Assembly: GCA_963930645.1 (NCBI GenBank)
Contig: OZ005652.1
Span: forward strand, 323,420,738 to 323,484,737
Direction of reading: 5' to 3'
DNA length: 64,000 nucleotides
Source: Salticus scenicus
Lineage: Eukaryota > Arthropoda > Arachnida > Araneae > Salticidae
Part shown: piece by piece, positions 36,049 to 46,280 of the stretch
How positions within the stretch are numbered: position 1 is the stretch's first letter
Layout: each line of letters opens with the position of its first letter
The notes under the pieces: generated by a model
What the model was told of the DNA's origin: nothing
What the model saw: the letters and a program-made list of their open reading frames with translations, nothing else
Database searches by the model: none
Program-made: the position numbers and the translations under genes

Positions 36049-37225
36049 TTACTCTTGCACATGAAAAAATGAAAATATGAAAATGGAGTAAAGAAAAAAA
36101 AAATAATAATAAAATAAAGTAAATAATATACCTCAATTTTGATTCCCCCCCCTTTTTTTTGTTTAAATAGTATATTAAATAGATGAATTGCGCTTGGCAT
36201 GAAAGCTGATTCAGCATTACATTAAAGAGCTTTACTTATTGATAATAAATAATTTTTAAAATTTTGTTTGCTGAAATAGATCGGACATTTTTCACCAAGA
36301 ACTCCACTTTCGTAAAAGCCGCTTTAAGCCAAGTAGCGCATGAAAAATATAAATAAATTATAAAATGTTGAAAAACAGAAAAGAAAGAAAAGGAAAGGAA
36401 AACGAAAATAAAGAAACAAAACAAAATAATAACACAAATTATGTATTTTTGTCTAAAGTGACGATAAAACTGCAAATGTCGCCAAGGGGAGCTACATTAA
36501 GGCTGTACCATGATCAGGTATACATATTTCAGTATTTCATTATTTATTTTTCTATATACCAACTACTATTAACTAACTCAACTGCTATTATAACCACAAA
36601 AATTAATTGTCTCATGCGATAGATGTAGCCGATCATAGCACATTGTAATATTATATTTGGTTTGAAATTATTGTCATTTTATGGTTGATCGAATAAATCA
36701 AATAAATATAGAAAATAACATGAAAGAAAATATTATGAACACCACGTATAGTGTTGTTCATATGTAACTGGGATTCAAATATAAAATGGCCACTTCAATT
36801 TTTTCGATACTGTCTGTTTCGAAACTGTCATCTGATAAGCACCCAAATGGACGCCTACTGGTAATCTACTGTTACAGGCAATAGGGGCAGACACCCGAGA
36901 GCTTGTGAATGAGTGGATCTTGCCGAAGGCAGCAGGAAATAAAGCGGGCTTTAAAACAATTTCATGATTTCTTTAAGTTTTATTTTTATTTGTAAAGCGA
37001 TCTAGAAAAGAGTTTCCTTTAAATATAGTGACCAACGAAGCGAGAAAAACCTTCGTTGATCCACTACCTTCATTGATTTAATGAAATAAAAAATGGTTTC
37101 GTTAGCGAACTTTGATCTATTGGCACGCAGGCAGCATTAGGCCGCGTTTTGTACATTTCGAGTTTGATTTTGAAATTTTTCCCGCTTTCGGAATTAGGTT
37201 CGTTCCCGAACCGGGGCTTTGCTAG
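35561..37225 (+). mobile_element. Non-autonomous Helitron, 1665 bp
   Basis: It starts TCTCTACATAAATAAATGGC after an A (35560), followed by 'TTTTCTTCCTGTTTGTCCGTTGC'. It ends with the stem-loop GGTTCG-TTCC-CGAACC (37197-37212), nine bases, CTAG (37222-37225) and then a T. These are the TC start, 3' hairpin, CTRR end and A^T target of Helitrons. The flanks join to TCTATTTG..A..TT.TAA|TTTTCTA, and an unbroken relative of that target is present at 38109-38185. No Rep/helicase gene is seen; the interior holds long A and T runs. Confidence 0.75.
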
Positions 37226-37305
37226 TTTTCTATAACTTAAAAAATTAAATTTAGCTTTGTTTTTTAATTATAAAATAAAATAAAGATAAATGGGCACTTT
37301 TATAT

Positions 37306-37357
<52 letters not shown>

Positions 37358-38384
37358 TTATTTTTTTTTTTAAGTAAATATTTTATTTTTACTTTATTTT
37401 ATGATTAAAACAATGCTAAACTTTGCTTTTAAAATTGAAAAAAAAGTGTAGAGAAATAACGGTTTTAACTGTATAATATAGAGATATAATTACTATCTAT
37501 GCAAATTTTACAATTACTTCTCCAATCAATAGAGCTTCTTCAAAAATTATATTATAGGATTCCGATGCATTAACTTATTTCTTGCAAGCAAATCTTCGAA
37601 ATACACGACAGCATCTTTAAATCTATATTTTAAATGTTAATCAGAAAACTTATTCCCCCGACAATCACTTGTCTTTTATCTTTCTGTGCATGAAGTAAAA
37701 TTTCAGGTGTTCTCTAATATTAACAAGTTGAAAACGGTTACGTAAAATGTATATATTAAAACAGAAACAGAAGGCTCAGAGCACGATTTAGGTACAATTG
37801 CTTACTATTTTACACATCGGTCTATTATTTAATTATTTTTAATATTTATTTATTTATTTATATTTTATTTTGCCTATTTTGTCTTTATTTCTATACTTAT
37901 TATTAATTTTTTTTTTATTTATTATTATTTATATATTATATTTATTTACATGTTTTGCTATTAAAACTGGGATTTAAGTATTTTAAGAATTAATGATTGT
38001 AAAATTCAATCTTTTGAATAATTAAACACGAAAATTGACAATTTAACAAATAATAATTATTGAATTTTTGTGAATTTTAAAAGTATATAGGTTATATAGT
38101 TATACTTTTCTATTTGTGATTTTTGTAATTTTCTAAAAATTAAAAGATAGATGTTAGCTTTGTTTTGAATATAAAATAAAGTTTAAATAAATTAAAATGT
38201 TTAGATAAATAAATAATTAGAAAAAAAGCTTCCCTTCCCTTTTACTTTATTATTAAATTCAAGAGAAAATTCATTTTCTAATTTAGAGAAAATATAAGTA
38301 TCACAATTAGAAAAATGTAACTATAAAACCTACATGTTTTCTTAATCCACAAAAATTAAATAGTTACTGTTTATTAAATTTTGA
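37226..38384. other. No gene; A/T-rich with paralogous Helitron target site
   Basis: (TA)n lies at about 37309-37351. 38109-38185 repeats the sequence that flanks the Helitron (35541-35560 plus 37226-37290), including 'TTAGCTTTGTTTT' and 'ATAAAATAAAG', without the insert. Nothing codes for protein. Confidence 0.6.
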
Positions 38385-38690
38385 AATTTTGAGTTTAATT
38401 ATAAAAGAGAGTAAAAATAAATGTTTAGTTAAATAAATAATTTAAAACAAGTTTTCCCTAGCTAGCCAAACTTCGAACATCCACCGCTTATGTTTCCAAC
38501 TAAGCCATTGGAGCGTCGACTCGTTGCCAAAATAACTTGCACGAATTACTGAAACTGAAAATTCTTTTATTCTCAAGATTGTGTGACCAGTGCGAGCTGC
38601 TGCTTTAATAGGTTGTTACATTCACAGTATACTAGAATTCTGCGCAGTTTTGTCCCTATCTGAATTTTCCATGTCGCGACCTGTCCTTTA
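38385..38690 (-). repeat. Dispersed repeat R, copy 2, with tRNA-like segment
   Basis: On the minus strand it reads GGAAAATTCAGATAGGGACA, then CAGAATTCTAGTATACTGTG, CACACAATCTTGAGAATAAA, and a tRNA-like stretch CCAATGGCTTAGTTGGAAAC ... GATGTTCGAAG (about 38513-38470). It then continues into 'ACTTGTTTTAAATTATTTATT', as copy 1 does. It lacks the MITE of copy 1 and so gives the empty site. The tRNA-like boxes are more degenerate here. Confidence 0.65.
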
Positions 38691-39614
38691 AACTGGAATC
38701 ATATTAACTTTTTCCGTTTTATTTAACTTAAGTTTGAGTTTGAAGATCCTTCTTCATTTTTATTTTTATTATTATTATTATTATCATCAGCCATTTATCA
38801 ATGATACAGATATATGAAATTAAAAAATAAACTGATTAGATGACCGATTCTCTGAAGGTGACGGTGGTGTATTTATTACAGCAAATTATCTACTCGAGTA
38901 TCTTAGATATAGGAGATTATCGGTTGGTTTCAGAAATACAGTAAGGGAACATAACCTTAAGCGTAATTGCATGTGGGACATACCTTGGTCTCTTTCTCGT
39001 TTCAAAGCAGAATCAGTAGGCTTTAGTCAGAGCCAAAGATTCAGTGTGAAATCTGACATCATTAAAAATGAAAGTCGTGATATGGTTAGCACATCACAGT
39101 TGTTTTCTCTTTTCTTCTTAGTCAGCCTAGCGCTGGCGACTTTTGTGCTACAGGTACCGTTCCAACGCTATTTAAGGTCTTTTGCTATGCATCCCATTCC
39201 AATAAAAAGAAGTAGGTGTTGCCAATTGAAATTTTTGAAAAATTGCCACTGTAACCGTAACTGTTAGAGTTTAACTGTTGTTTTTTATACGATTCTTGAG
39301 CTCATACTTCAAAATACCTTGCACTAAACTTTTATTCAGCTTCTATAAACGGTATGATAGCTACGGTCTCATATATCGCGATAGTTTTTTTTATAATCAC
39401 TCTGTAAATAAATCAAAAAGTTAGTTCTTATATGAGACATTCATAAATTGAAGAGTCGCATTTTGTGTTACCCTATTGTGTTACCACCCCCCGCTTGTTC
39501 ACATCTCCTGCCTTTTTTATTATATTATTCATATTTCTTAATGAATTTTGTAAAGATAATACCACATTTGTGCAGACTGTAGAAAAAATGAAGTCATAGC
39601 TGCCGACATCATAA
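38691..39614. other. No gene recognised; one unidentified open frame
   Basis: A 98-codon frame at 38971-39267 (+) has fairly ordinary residue use (MWDIPWSLSRFKAESVGFSQ at its start, a hydrophobic LFSLFFLVSLALATFVL segment mid-way). It has no family match, splice context or neighbours that I can recognise. A (TTA)n run lies at 38765-38784. Confidence 0.3.
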
Positions 39615-39795
39615 TTAATATTGTGTAATATTGTTAGTACCTGTACCCTTTTTCCACGCTACTTTATTTTAGAGTAATTTGCTTCGAATGTAATTACGAT
39701 TAAACAAGAAGAAAAATACTTTAAAATGGGACATGTCGAGTACAAATAATACTACGGAATATTAATTAAAATGTATGCAGCTATGATCTTCCTAC
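39615..39795. mobile_element. Foldback MITE family G, diverged copy
   Basis: It shares 'TAGAGTAATTTGCTTCGAATGTAATTACGATTAAA' (with gaps) and a right arm 'TACGGAATATTAATTAAAATG' with the copy at 33693-33945. The left arm is eroded to 'ATTGTTAGTACCTGTACCC'. Confidence 0.55.
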
Positions 39796-40557
39796 ATCGC
39801 TCTCTGGGATATCCTGAATATGATTAAGCGTTACACTGATATAACGCAAATATTTATTTACACAGATACCAACTCTTGTGTTTCTCAAAGAAGATTTCAT
39901 AGATTTTTTTATAATTTTAACTTAATTGTCGAAAATATATATTACAGATACTTAAAATAATTATGATGATAAATCTTTAACTGACAGTTTTAACTGACGT
40001 AGATTAATCTACATTTCAGAATAAGTATAAAATTACATTTTCGATTCCACTAATGAAAGTTTTGTTATTAAAGTACAGCTAAATTAAATTACTGTGATTG
40101 AAATTGACGCTACGTAAAAGTAATTATGCCTTTGAAACTTTAGTTTAGATTACAACAGCATCATTATTTAGGCATTATTTAGGTTCTGATATTTATAGGC
40201 ATCTAAATATAATCACACAGTTAGCTAATATTTTATTCGTGGAAATAAATTCTAAATTTTAAATTACTGTTTAAAAATATATAATTTAAAAGTTTCAACT
40301 AACATATTAATTCTAGTGACATTTTAAGGCTGAAATGTTACTTATAACCTTAAGGAATATTCTGTAGATTATTGAACCTAACTAGTTACATTGTAAATTA
40401 TGTAAATATTTTCTAATAGACTTCTTTATTGCGACAGAATGAGTTTTAACAAGTTTAGTGTAAATTTAAAATTACTTAGAAAGTTTACTGGTTTTGTGTT
40501 AAGACTGAAATATAAACAGTATATAAATGTTAAAATATATATTTCAATTTTTTACAT
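39796..40557. other. No gene recognised
   Basis: A/T-rich interval; nothing supported. Confidence 0.45.
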
Positions 40558-40860
40558 TGTAAACATGTATAGTAGAGAAAATATTGCTTTTAGGTCAGAA
40601 TTTCTAAATAGATATTTCCATATATTTACAAGTTTTGAGGTCTCCTAAATCTGAAATTAAGGTTTCAGCGGTTGGTCTGTGCGTATGTTTGTGTTTTTGT
40701 GTGTGTTTGTATCTGCCCTTGAGTGTAGGTCTGTTATCAACGTAAATCAAAAAAAGAAATATTAGCAGATATGAATACTAAATCCGTGTCATAAGGAGAT
40801 ACTACTTAAAATTTTTGTTTAAATCATACGAATAGTTCTTGTACATATCTATCCAAAAGA
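40558..40860 (+). mobile_element. Diverged 5' fragment of Helentron-like family B
   Basis: 'GTAGAGAAAATATTGCTTTTAGGTCA', 'TATTTACAAGTTTTGAGGTC' and a TGTGTTTGTG tract followed by 'GTCTGTTATCA' line up with the first 200 bp of the family B copies at 46281 and 58129. The 3' half is not recognisable. Confidence 0.55.
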
Positions 40861-40977
40861 ATTCCCATACGTTAAGTATGTAATAATTAAAATACTTTGA
40901 ATAAGCACCATAAAATAAAAGAACGCGCAACTATTGTTTTGGGCTGAAAGAAAATAAGACCCGTCGTCAGAAGAAGA

Positions 40978-41037
40978 AAGTAGGCATAGTGCCGCAAACA
41001 AAACGGCAAGGCAGTTTGCAGCATTCGTGCCTACTTT
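40978..41037. repeat. Inverted repeat, 10-bp perfect stem
   Basis: AAAGTAGGCA (40978-40987) pairs with TGCCTACTTT (41028-41037) around a 40-base loop containing GCCGC and GCAGC. It may be a small foldback remnant; CCTGATGAAGGGC follows at about 41043. Confidence 0.5.
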
Positions 41038-41227
41038 GTTAGCCTGATGAAGGGCTGTGTTTTATTTTGACTGCAACTTCGTGCATTTATGCATTTTATT
41101 CAAAAAGTTTTACTTATTACTTTAAAATATCAGTCCTGTGGTGCATTTTTACAACATTAATTGCACGGGCAATATTTCTGATAGGTACAGTTTAACAAAT
41201 TTAAACTGGACTAAGCAAAAGGAATGA

Positions 41228-41425
41228 ACACATACTTTTAGTATGTGTAAGAAAATGTTTCATACCAAATATGACATGAAAAGTCACCGTTCGTTTACTA
41301 GATTACACAAAAGAATTACGATAAATTACTGCAAAATTGCTGGAAAAGCATTTCAAGTTGAGTTGTGTGTTTTTCATACTCTGATAAATTTTAGTACACG
41401 ATGCGATGCATATATAGTTTATAGA
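41228..41425 (+). pseudogene. Possible C2H2 zinc-finger relic
   Basis: The frame reads MCKKMFHTKYDMKSHRSFTR, LHKRI and then YCKIAGKAFQVELCVFH. The pattern 'C..(C)..F......H' and the linker-like spacing to a second 'C..(.)GKAF' are suggestive of two decayed zinc fingers. However, the second Cys of each finger is missing and the His spacing is off. Upstream, 'SCGAFLQH' (about 41134) before a stop could be another finger. It could also be chance. No introns or neighbours help. Confidence 0.27.
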
Positions 41426-41598
41426 TAACACGCAAGACTTTCCAAAATGAAGTAAAAACGTTATTTTCTATTGAATGTAACTAAAGGGAGTGTTTAGCAA
41501 AGTTTACCAACAAAACTGCTTAGGAATGATAATTATTTTCTTATACCCATATGACAGACAAAATAGGTTTTGAAATCCAACTTTAAACCCTGATTTTT
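41426..41598. other. No gene; spacer before family A copy
   Basis: A/T-rich; nothing recognised. Confidence 0.4.
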
Positions 41599-43413
41599 AC
41601 TTTCCGAACACTGTAGCGAGGAAAGAATCGTAATCATGTCAAAAATCCGAATTTGAGATTTTGATGTTTCTATACGTTTCGAGGTCCCCTGAGTCCGTTT
41701 TCACTATTTTTGCGATGATGTATGTACGTGTGTGTATATGTATGTGTGTATGTATGTGTGTATGTGTGTGAGTGAACACGGAAGCGTCTAAACGCTTTGT
41801 TCGAATAAGCTGAAAGTTGGTACGCGTATTGTAAGTCACCATAGTACGAACCCTATTGATTTTGGTGAATCTAGCACTTATAGTTTTTTTACAGGGACAC
41901 AAAGAAAAATTCTTTATCATTATGGTCTATGGGACCAAAATCTTAAAAGTGCGATAGCATCTAAACGCCTTCTTCAGTTGAGCAAAAAATTTATACACGC
42001 ATTATAGGTCACAGTTATTCAATCTGTATAGAGTTTTGAGAATCTGGCACTTACAGTTTTTTTACAGGGGCACAAAGAAAAATTCTTTATCATTATGGCC
42101 TATGGGGCCAAATTTTTAAAAGTGCGATAGCGTCTAAACGCTTATTTAATCTGAACAAAAAATTTGTACACATGTTATAGGTCACAGTTGCACGAACGGT
42201 ATAGATTTTAGTGAATTTAGCATTTACAGTTTTTTTACAGGGACACAAAGAAAAATTCTTTATCATTACGGCCTGTGGGACCAACCTTTTACTTCCTTCT
42301 ATATTCAATAGAAGAAAGTATTGGATTCGTAAAAATTTTGATTTCGGGTTTTTGATGGATTTACACGTTTTGAGAGCTGTAGAACACGATTTGACATTTT
42401 TTAGAAAATGTCTGTCTGTTTGTCTGTCAGTCTCTGCGTGTGTGTGACAAACTTTTGTGGCAACTGTATCTCAAGAACTACTTCACAGAATTTCATACAA
42501 ATTGGTATGTAGTTGCACCTTGACATAAATTAGTGCCTATCAACTTTTGGTAAAAATTGTCTCCCAGGTTGCGTTGCCATCCCGCTTTTTCTAAATTTTT
42601 AAAATGGTGGTACAGTAAAAAATTTTGTATAAATGTGCATAAAGAGAATTATTTTTTATAATCATTATGAAATTTACCAGAATTATTTATAATAGAGATA
42701 GTTAACTGAGAAAAAATTTTGTATGTGTAGGAGCCTCTCCCCCCCCCCCCTCCCTGGGTGAAAGTCCCCCCCTCGAGGGGAGTAAATTTTCCTGATGGGT
42801 ATCTTTCAAAAGAGCTCGGCAGTACCTTTAAAACGAATGGTTGAACCATAGATCTGCGATAATTTAAAATGAAGTTATCGATTTTTTTTTTCTTAATATT
42901 GAGAATAAAATGGACATTTTTTGAATATTTGGTATTATACGACTTCCCTAATATGGAAATCATCTGCATTATCATGGAAGATAATTTTTTTAAATAATAA
43001 TTTTACTAAATTATTTTTACTGAGTGAATTTGTATAGGAAAATATAGAAGAAAGTCATGTGGTGGCGCAACATACTAGTTAAAAGTGCGATAGCATCTAA
43101 ACGCCTTATTCAATTGAGCTGAAAATTTATATGAATATTATAAATCACTGTTGCACTAACTATAAGCATTTGGTGAATATAGAATTTATAGGTTTTTTAC
43201 AGGAACACAAGGAAAATTCTTTATCATTATGATCTATGGGCTCAAAGTTCAGTAGCGTTAAATAAAACATCGTGTAATATATGGAGAAAAATACTGAAAG
43301 ACTCTATTATGGTTTTATCTCTTTTGTTTGTTTAACAACTCCTCTTTCTTTACTTTATCTACAAAAGTGTTAATTACTCAGTGTTCGGAAAGTCGAGTGG
43401 AGTCACTCCAGAT
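41599..43413 (+). mobile_element. Helentron-like repeat, family A, copy 2 (interrupted)
   Basis: The 5' start ACTTTCCGAACACTGTAGCG then AGGAAAG, a conserved block and a TGTGTATG tract (41719-41771) lead to several units with 'TTTTTTACAGGGACACAAAG'. The third unit is cut at about 42290 by a family C element and resumes at 43079 with TTAAAAGTGCGATAGC. The 3' end GTGTTCGGAAAGT (43381-43393) is the exact inverted partner of the 5' ACTTTCCGAACAC, followed by CGAGTGGAGTCACTCCAGAT. Without the insert the copy is about 1.03 kb. Confidence 0.75.
42291..43078 (+). mobile_element. Helentron-like repeat, family C, nested in family A
   Basis: It starts ACTTCCTTCTATATTCAATA, GAAGAAAGTATTGG (foldable). A block with 'CACGTTTTGAGAGC', a short TCTGTCTGT tract, a C/G-rich hairpin region (42736-42790) and 'AAAACGAATGGTTGAACCAT' follow. 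The 3' end has AATATAGAAGAAAGT, inverted partner of the start, then CATGTGGTGGCGCAACATA and CTAG. Left flank CCTTTT and right flank TTAAAAG rebuild the family A target with no duplicated bases, so insertion was between T residues. It shares its middle part with family B. Confidence 0.75.
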
Positions 43414-43800
43414 TTTTTGCTATAATTACGTGTTTGAGGTCCTCTGAATACGAAAATCAAAATTTTATTGGTGAAAATGTGTGTATGTCTTTTATCAGCA
43501 TAACCCTTTCGCGACGGTAGGTGCAAACGCACGTTCAAATTCTCTGGACATACAATGACGTTTTGTACCAAAAGTTACAGTTTTTGAATGTTCCAGGACT
43601 CTGCGGTACAAATTTGTGATGCCAGGGGTCGAACGAGAAGCCCGTTGGCATGTTGGCTTGCCATTAGAAAATGAGTGTGCTTCTTGCTGGCACGCATGCG
43701 TGACTGTCGGTGCGAATGGGTTAAAAACGATTAATTTCCGGAAATTCAAATTTGAGGTTTTCAAGATCAAATAAGATTGTCATTTAAAAAGTTTGAATAA
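43414..43800 (+). repeat. 5' block of a Helentron-like repeat, split by a MITE
   Basis: 'ATAATTACGTGTTTGAGGTC', 'CTCTGAATACGAAAATCA' and 'GTGTGTATGTCTTTTATCAG' match the conserved 5' block of families B and D without the first bases. The copy is interrupted at 43504-43720 and continues from 43725. No 3' end is seen. Confidence 0.5.
43504..43720. mobile_element. piggyBac-like MITE, 217 bp
   Basis: The ends are inverted: CCCTTTCGCGACGGTAGGTG at the left, CCCATTCGCACCGACAGTCA (right reversed). The right flank is TTAA (43721-43724) and the left flank is ATAA (43500-43503), a one-base change from TTAA. The interior is GC-richer than its surroundings and does not match the 304-bp family except at the tips. 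Confidence 0.65.
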
Positions 43801-44696
43801 ATTCTATTAAGTTTCAAGTAGGGTGTGCGTGAAAGTTTTCCGAATAATATTTAAGAAACTTGTAAGTTTGATAACAGTCTTTTTCTTTTTTCTTTCTTTC
43901 TTTTATGAATGTAGGTACTATGTTTAAACGGGGGTACTCCACCCTTCATCAGAAATATATGTCAAATTAAATTGTTTCCTAAACTACTTTGCACTCTTTT
44001 TAAAGTATGCTCTTATACATATAGAGTTCTTCAGCTTACTTCTTAATCTTTGTCTTTCCATACTTGCCAATGTTTTGAATTTTTATAGCAGAATTGTCAC
44101 CACAATCTTTAAATAGAAGAATGACCTATTGTTTTTCTTTGGTGAAGTAAAATGAAAACTGTTGTAGAAAATTTCTGGTATGAAATCTCCGGCCACTATT
44201 GGAAGACTGTCAACTATGTCTTAAAATTCAAATGCAATGTAAGAGAAAGTGTGTACGTACCAGATTCACTTTCAATAAAATATTTTTTGAGCATTAGAGC
44301 TTCAAAAATATTTGTTAAAAACGAAAAATTGTTGAACATATTTTAAAAATTCCAAATAATTAGTATAAATATATTCATCTGGATTTGAAATAATATGCAA
44401 ACGAGATAAGATTGAAAATAAAATAAATGTTTACTCAACAATTTCAGCATGGCATTTTAGAAAACAAAAAGAAAAAAAAAAAAAAACATATATATATATA
44501 TATACTAAAGTAAACTAAAAATTTAACTAATGTGAAAATCTTTTAAATTCATCCCCCCCCCTCAAAATAAAACTATATTTAACGTGTCGAATTTTTAATA
44601 CAGAATTCAATCTGAAGAGAATTCAGTTTAAACATAATGTCTAAAAATATTATGCATTTTTAACTGTAGTTACTTACTGGTCAGATTTCTCACAAA
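43801..44696. other. No gene recognised
   Basis: A/T-rich, with an A run plus (TA)n at 44475-44504. The open frame at 44152-44346 has no recognisable features. Confidence 0.45.
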
Positions 44697-44814
44697 GGAA
44701 AATTTGGATACCCCTTTTTTTTATATAGTAGTTTTAGATTTGATAATCACTGATATCCGTCAATATCTTTTTTTTTAAATCCGCTATATAAAAATTGTGG
44801 TATCCAAATTTTTC
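44697..44814. mobile_element. Small palindromic MITE-like element
   Basis: GGAAAATTTGGATACC (44697-44712) faces GGTATCCAAATTTTTC (44799-44814), with 'TATATAG/CTATATA' also paired further in. The loop is about 50-60 bp of T-rich sequence. Confidence 0.6.
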
Positions 44815-45960
44815 TTTCTTAGAGCCCTGATACTGGTATGTCTAAGAACATGAAAAAATAAAGATATATATTCTATTTGAATTAGATCTTATGACTTTAT
44901 TCCACAATTATAGTATTAATAAATGTTTAAATTGCATATAAAATAAATAAAATAAATAAATAGATAAATAAATAAATTTCTGAAAAAAAAAAAAAAAAAT
45001 ACACATGAATCTGCAATGCCAAAGAAATTGCATTTCCATCTTGTACGTTAGCGATCTGCAAAATATCAAAACTTTCCTTCCATTCACAAAAAGATTGTTG
45101 TACAATCAATACTTCTTTCTGATATATGCACGCATATGAGCCAGTTTCATAGCTGCATCTTTCCAAGATGATTTAAAGAAAATGAATTGGTATCTTAAAT
45201 AACAATTTCTGACTTATTTAGACGTGACTTTTAAATGACACAAATTATTTAAATGGCCTTTTAAAATAAATTTATATTATTTGAAAATAACATCTGAAAA
45301 GTACAATAGGGTATATAACTAGATAAAATGAAGTTCTTGAAAAATCATCGATCATTTCAGTTCCTAAGTACAAGAATATACATATTAATGGCATTTAATA
45401 AAAGATATTTTTTTTTCTATTTTTTACGTTTTTCACAAAAAATTAAAATGTAGTTTTGTTGCAAAATTGGTTGTTTGGAAATTTTTAATGTCTGATACAT
45501 TATTTTTAATATAATACTTTATCTGAGTTCATTCATTTGCGTTTTAAGTTAAAAACAAAACCAGTTGAAATTCATTCTAATTATCGTTATATCTTCATTG
45601 TAATTTTGTTTGTTATAAAAGAAATAATAACATTAATGCAGATTAAATTTAATTACAAGTTATTTTATACTTATCACTTATTTCATACAAATTATTTTCA
45701 TTCAAAATAAATAATTCAGTTTCCAGTAACGCAATTCTGCGTTTTTGCTCATCAAAACAATGTTATGTTTTGCATTACGTATACACGAAGTTTGGCATAT
45801 TCTTGAGAGACTAAGGGCAGAATTTTAGAATCTCAATCACTTTTTTCCCCATTTACTATTATTATTATTATTATTAAAAACTTTTTTTTTCAGCTTACTT
45901 TCTGTATCATGAACCTTCTGCCGAATCCGGATTAAAAACGGAAAAAGGGGAAAATAAATT
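44815..45960. other. No gene recognised
   Basis: A/T-rich with (TAAA)n near 44938-44974 and (TTA)n near 45858-45876. Confidence 0.45.
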
Positions 45961-46265
45961 GGAAATATCAGACCTATCGTTACAAATTCGGTACCAAATG
46001 AAAGTGGCGGTTCTTCTGTATCCAGGGGCGCAAACAGTTTTTCGACATGAGAATTAGATATTTTAAAATAGCTAAAGTATGAAATTTAGGTGCCAACAAC
46101 TTTTGTGCAATACATAAAATAAATTAGAGACACCAGTCCTATCGTTATAAATTCGGTACCAAATGAAAGGGGGCGATTTTTCTGAATCCAGGGGTGCAAA
46201 CAGTTTTTCGACACGACCATTAGATTTTTTTAAATTAACTAAAGTATGAAATTAAGTGGCAACAC
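45961..46265 (+). repeat. Direct duplication, about 163-bp period
   Basis: AAATTCGGTACCAAATGAAA occurs near 45985 and again near 46148. Both copies are followed by 'TCCAGGGG.GCAAACAGTTTTTCGACA' and 'CTAAAGTATGAAATT', giving two diverged tandem units just before a family B element. Confidence 0.8.
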
Positions 46266-46280
46266 TTCATTTTAATTTTT

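Noticed and set aside
38971..39267. 98-residue frame with a hydrophobic stretch, as a small membrane protein
   Set aside because: There is no recognisable family, no supporting context and no conservation evidence; reported only as an unidentified frame.
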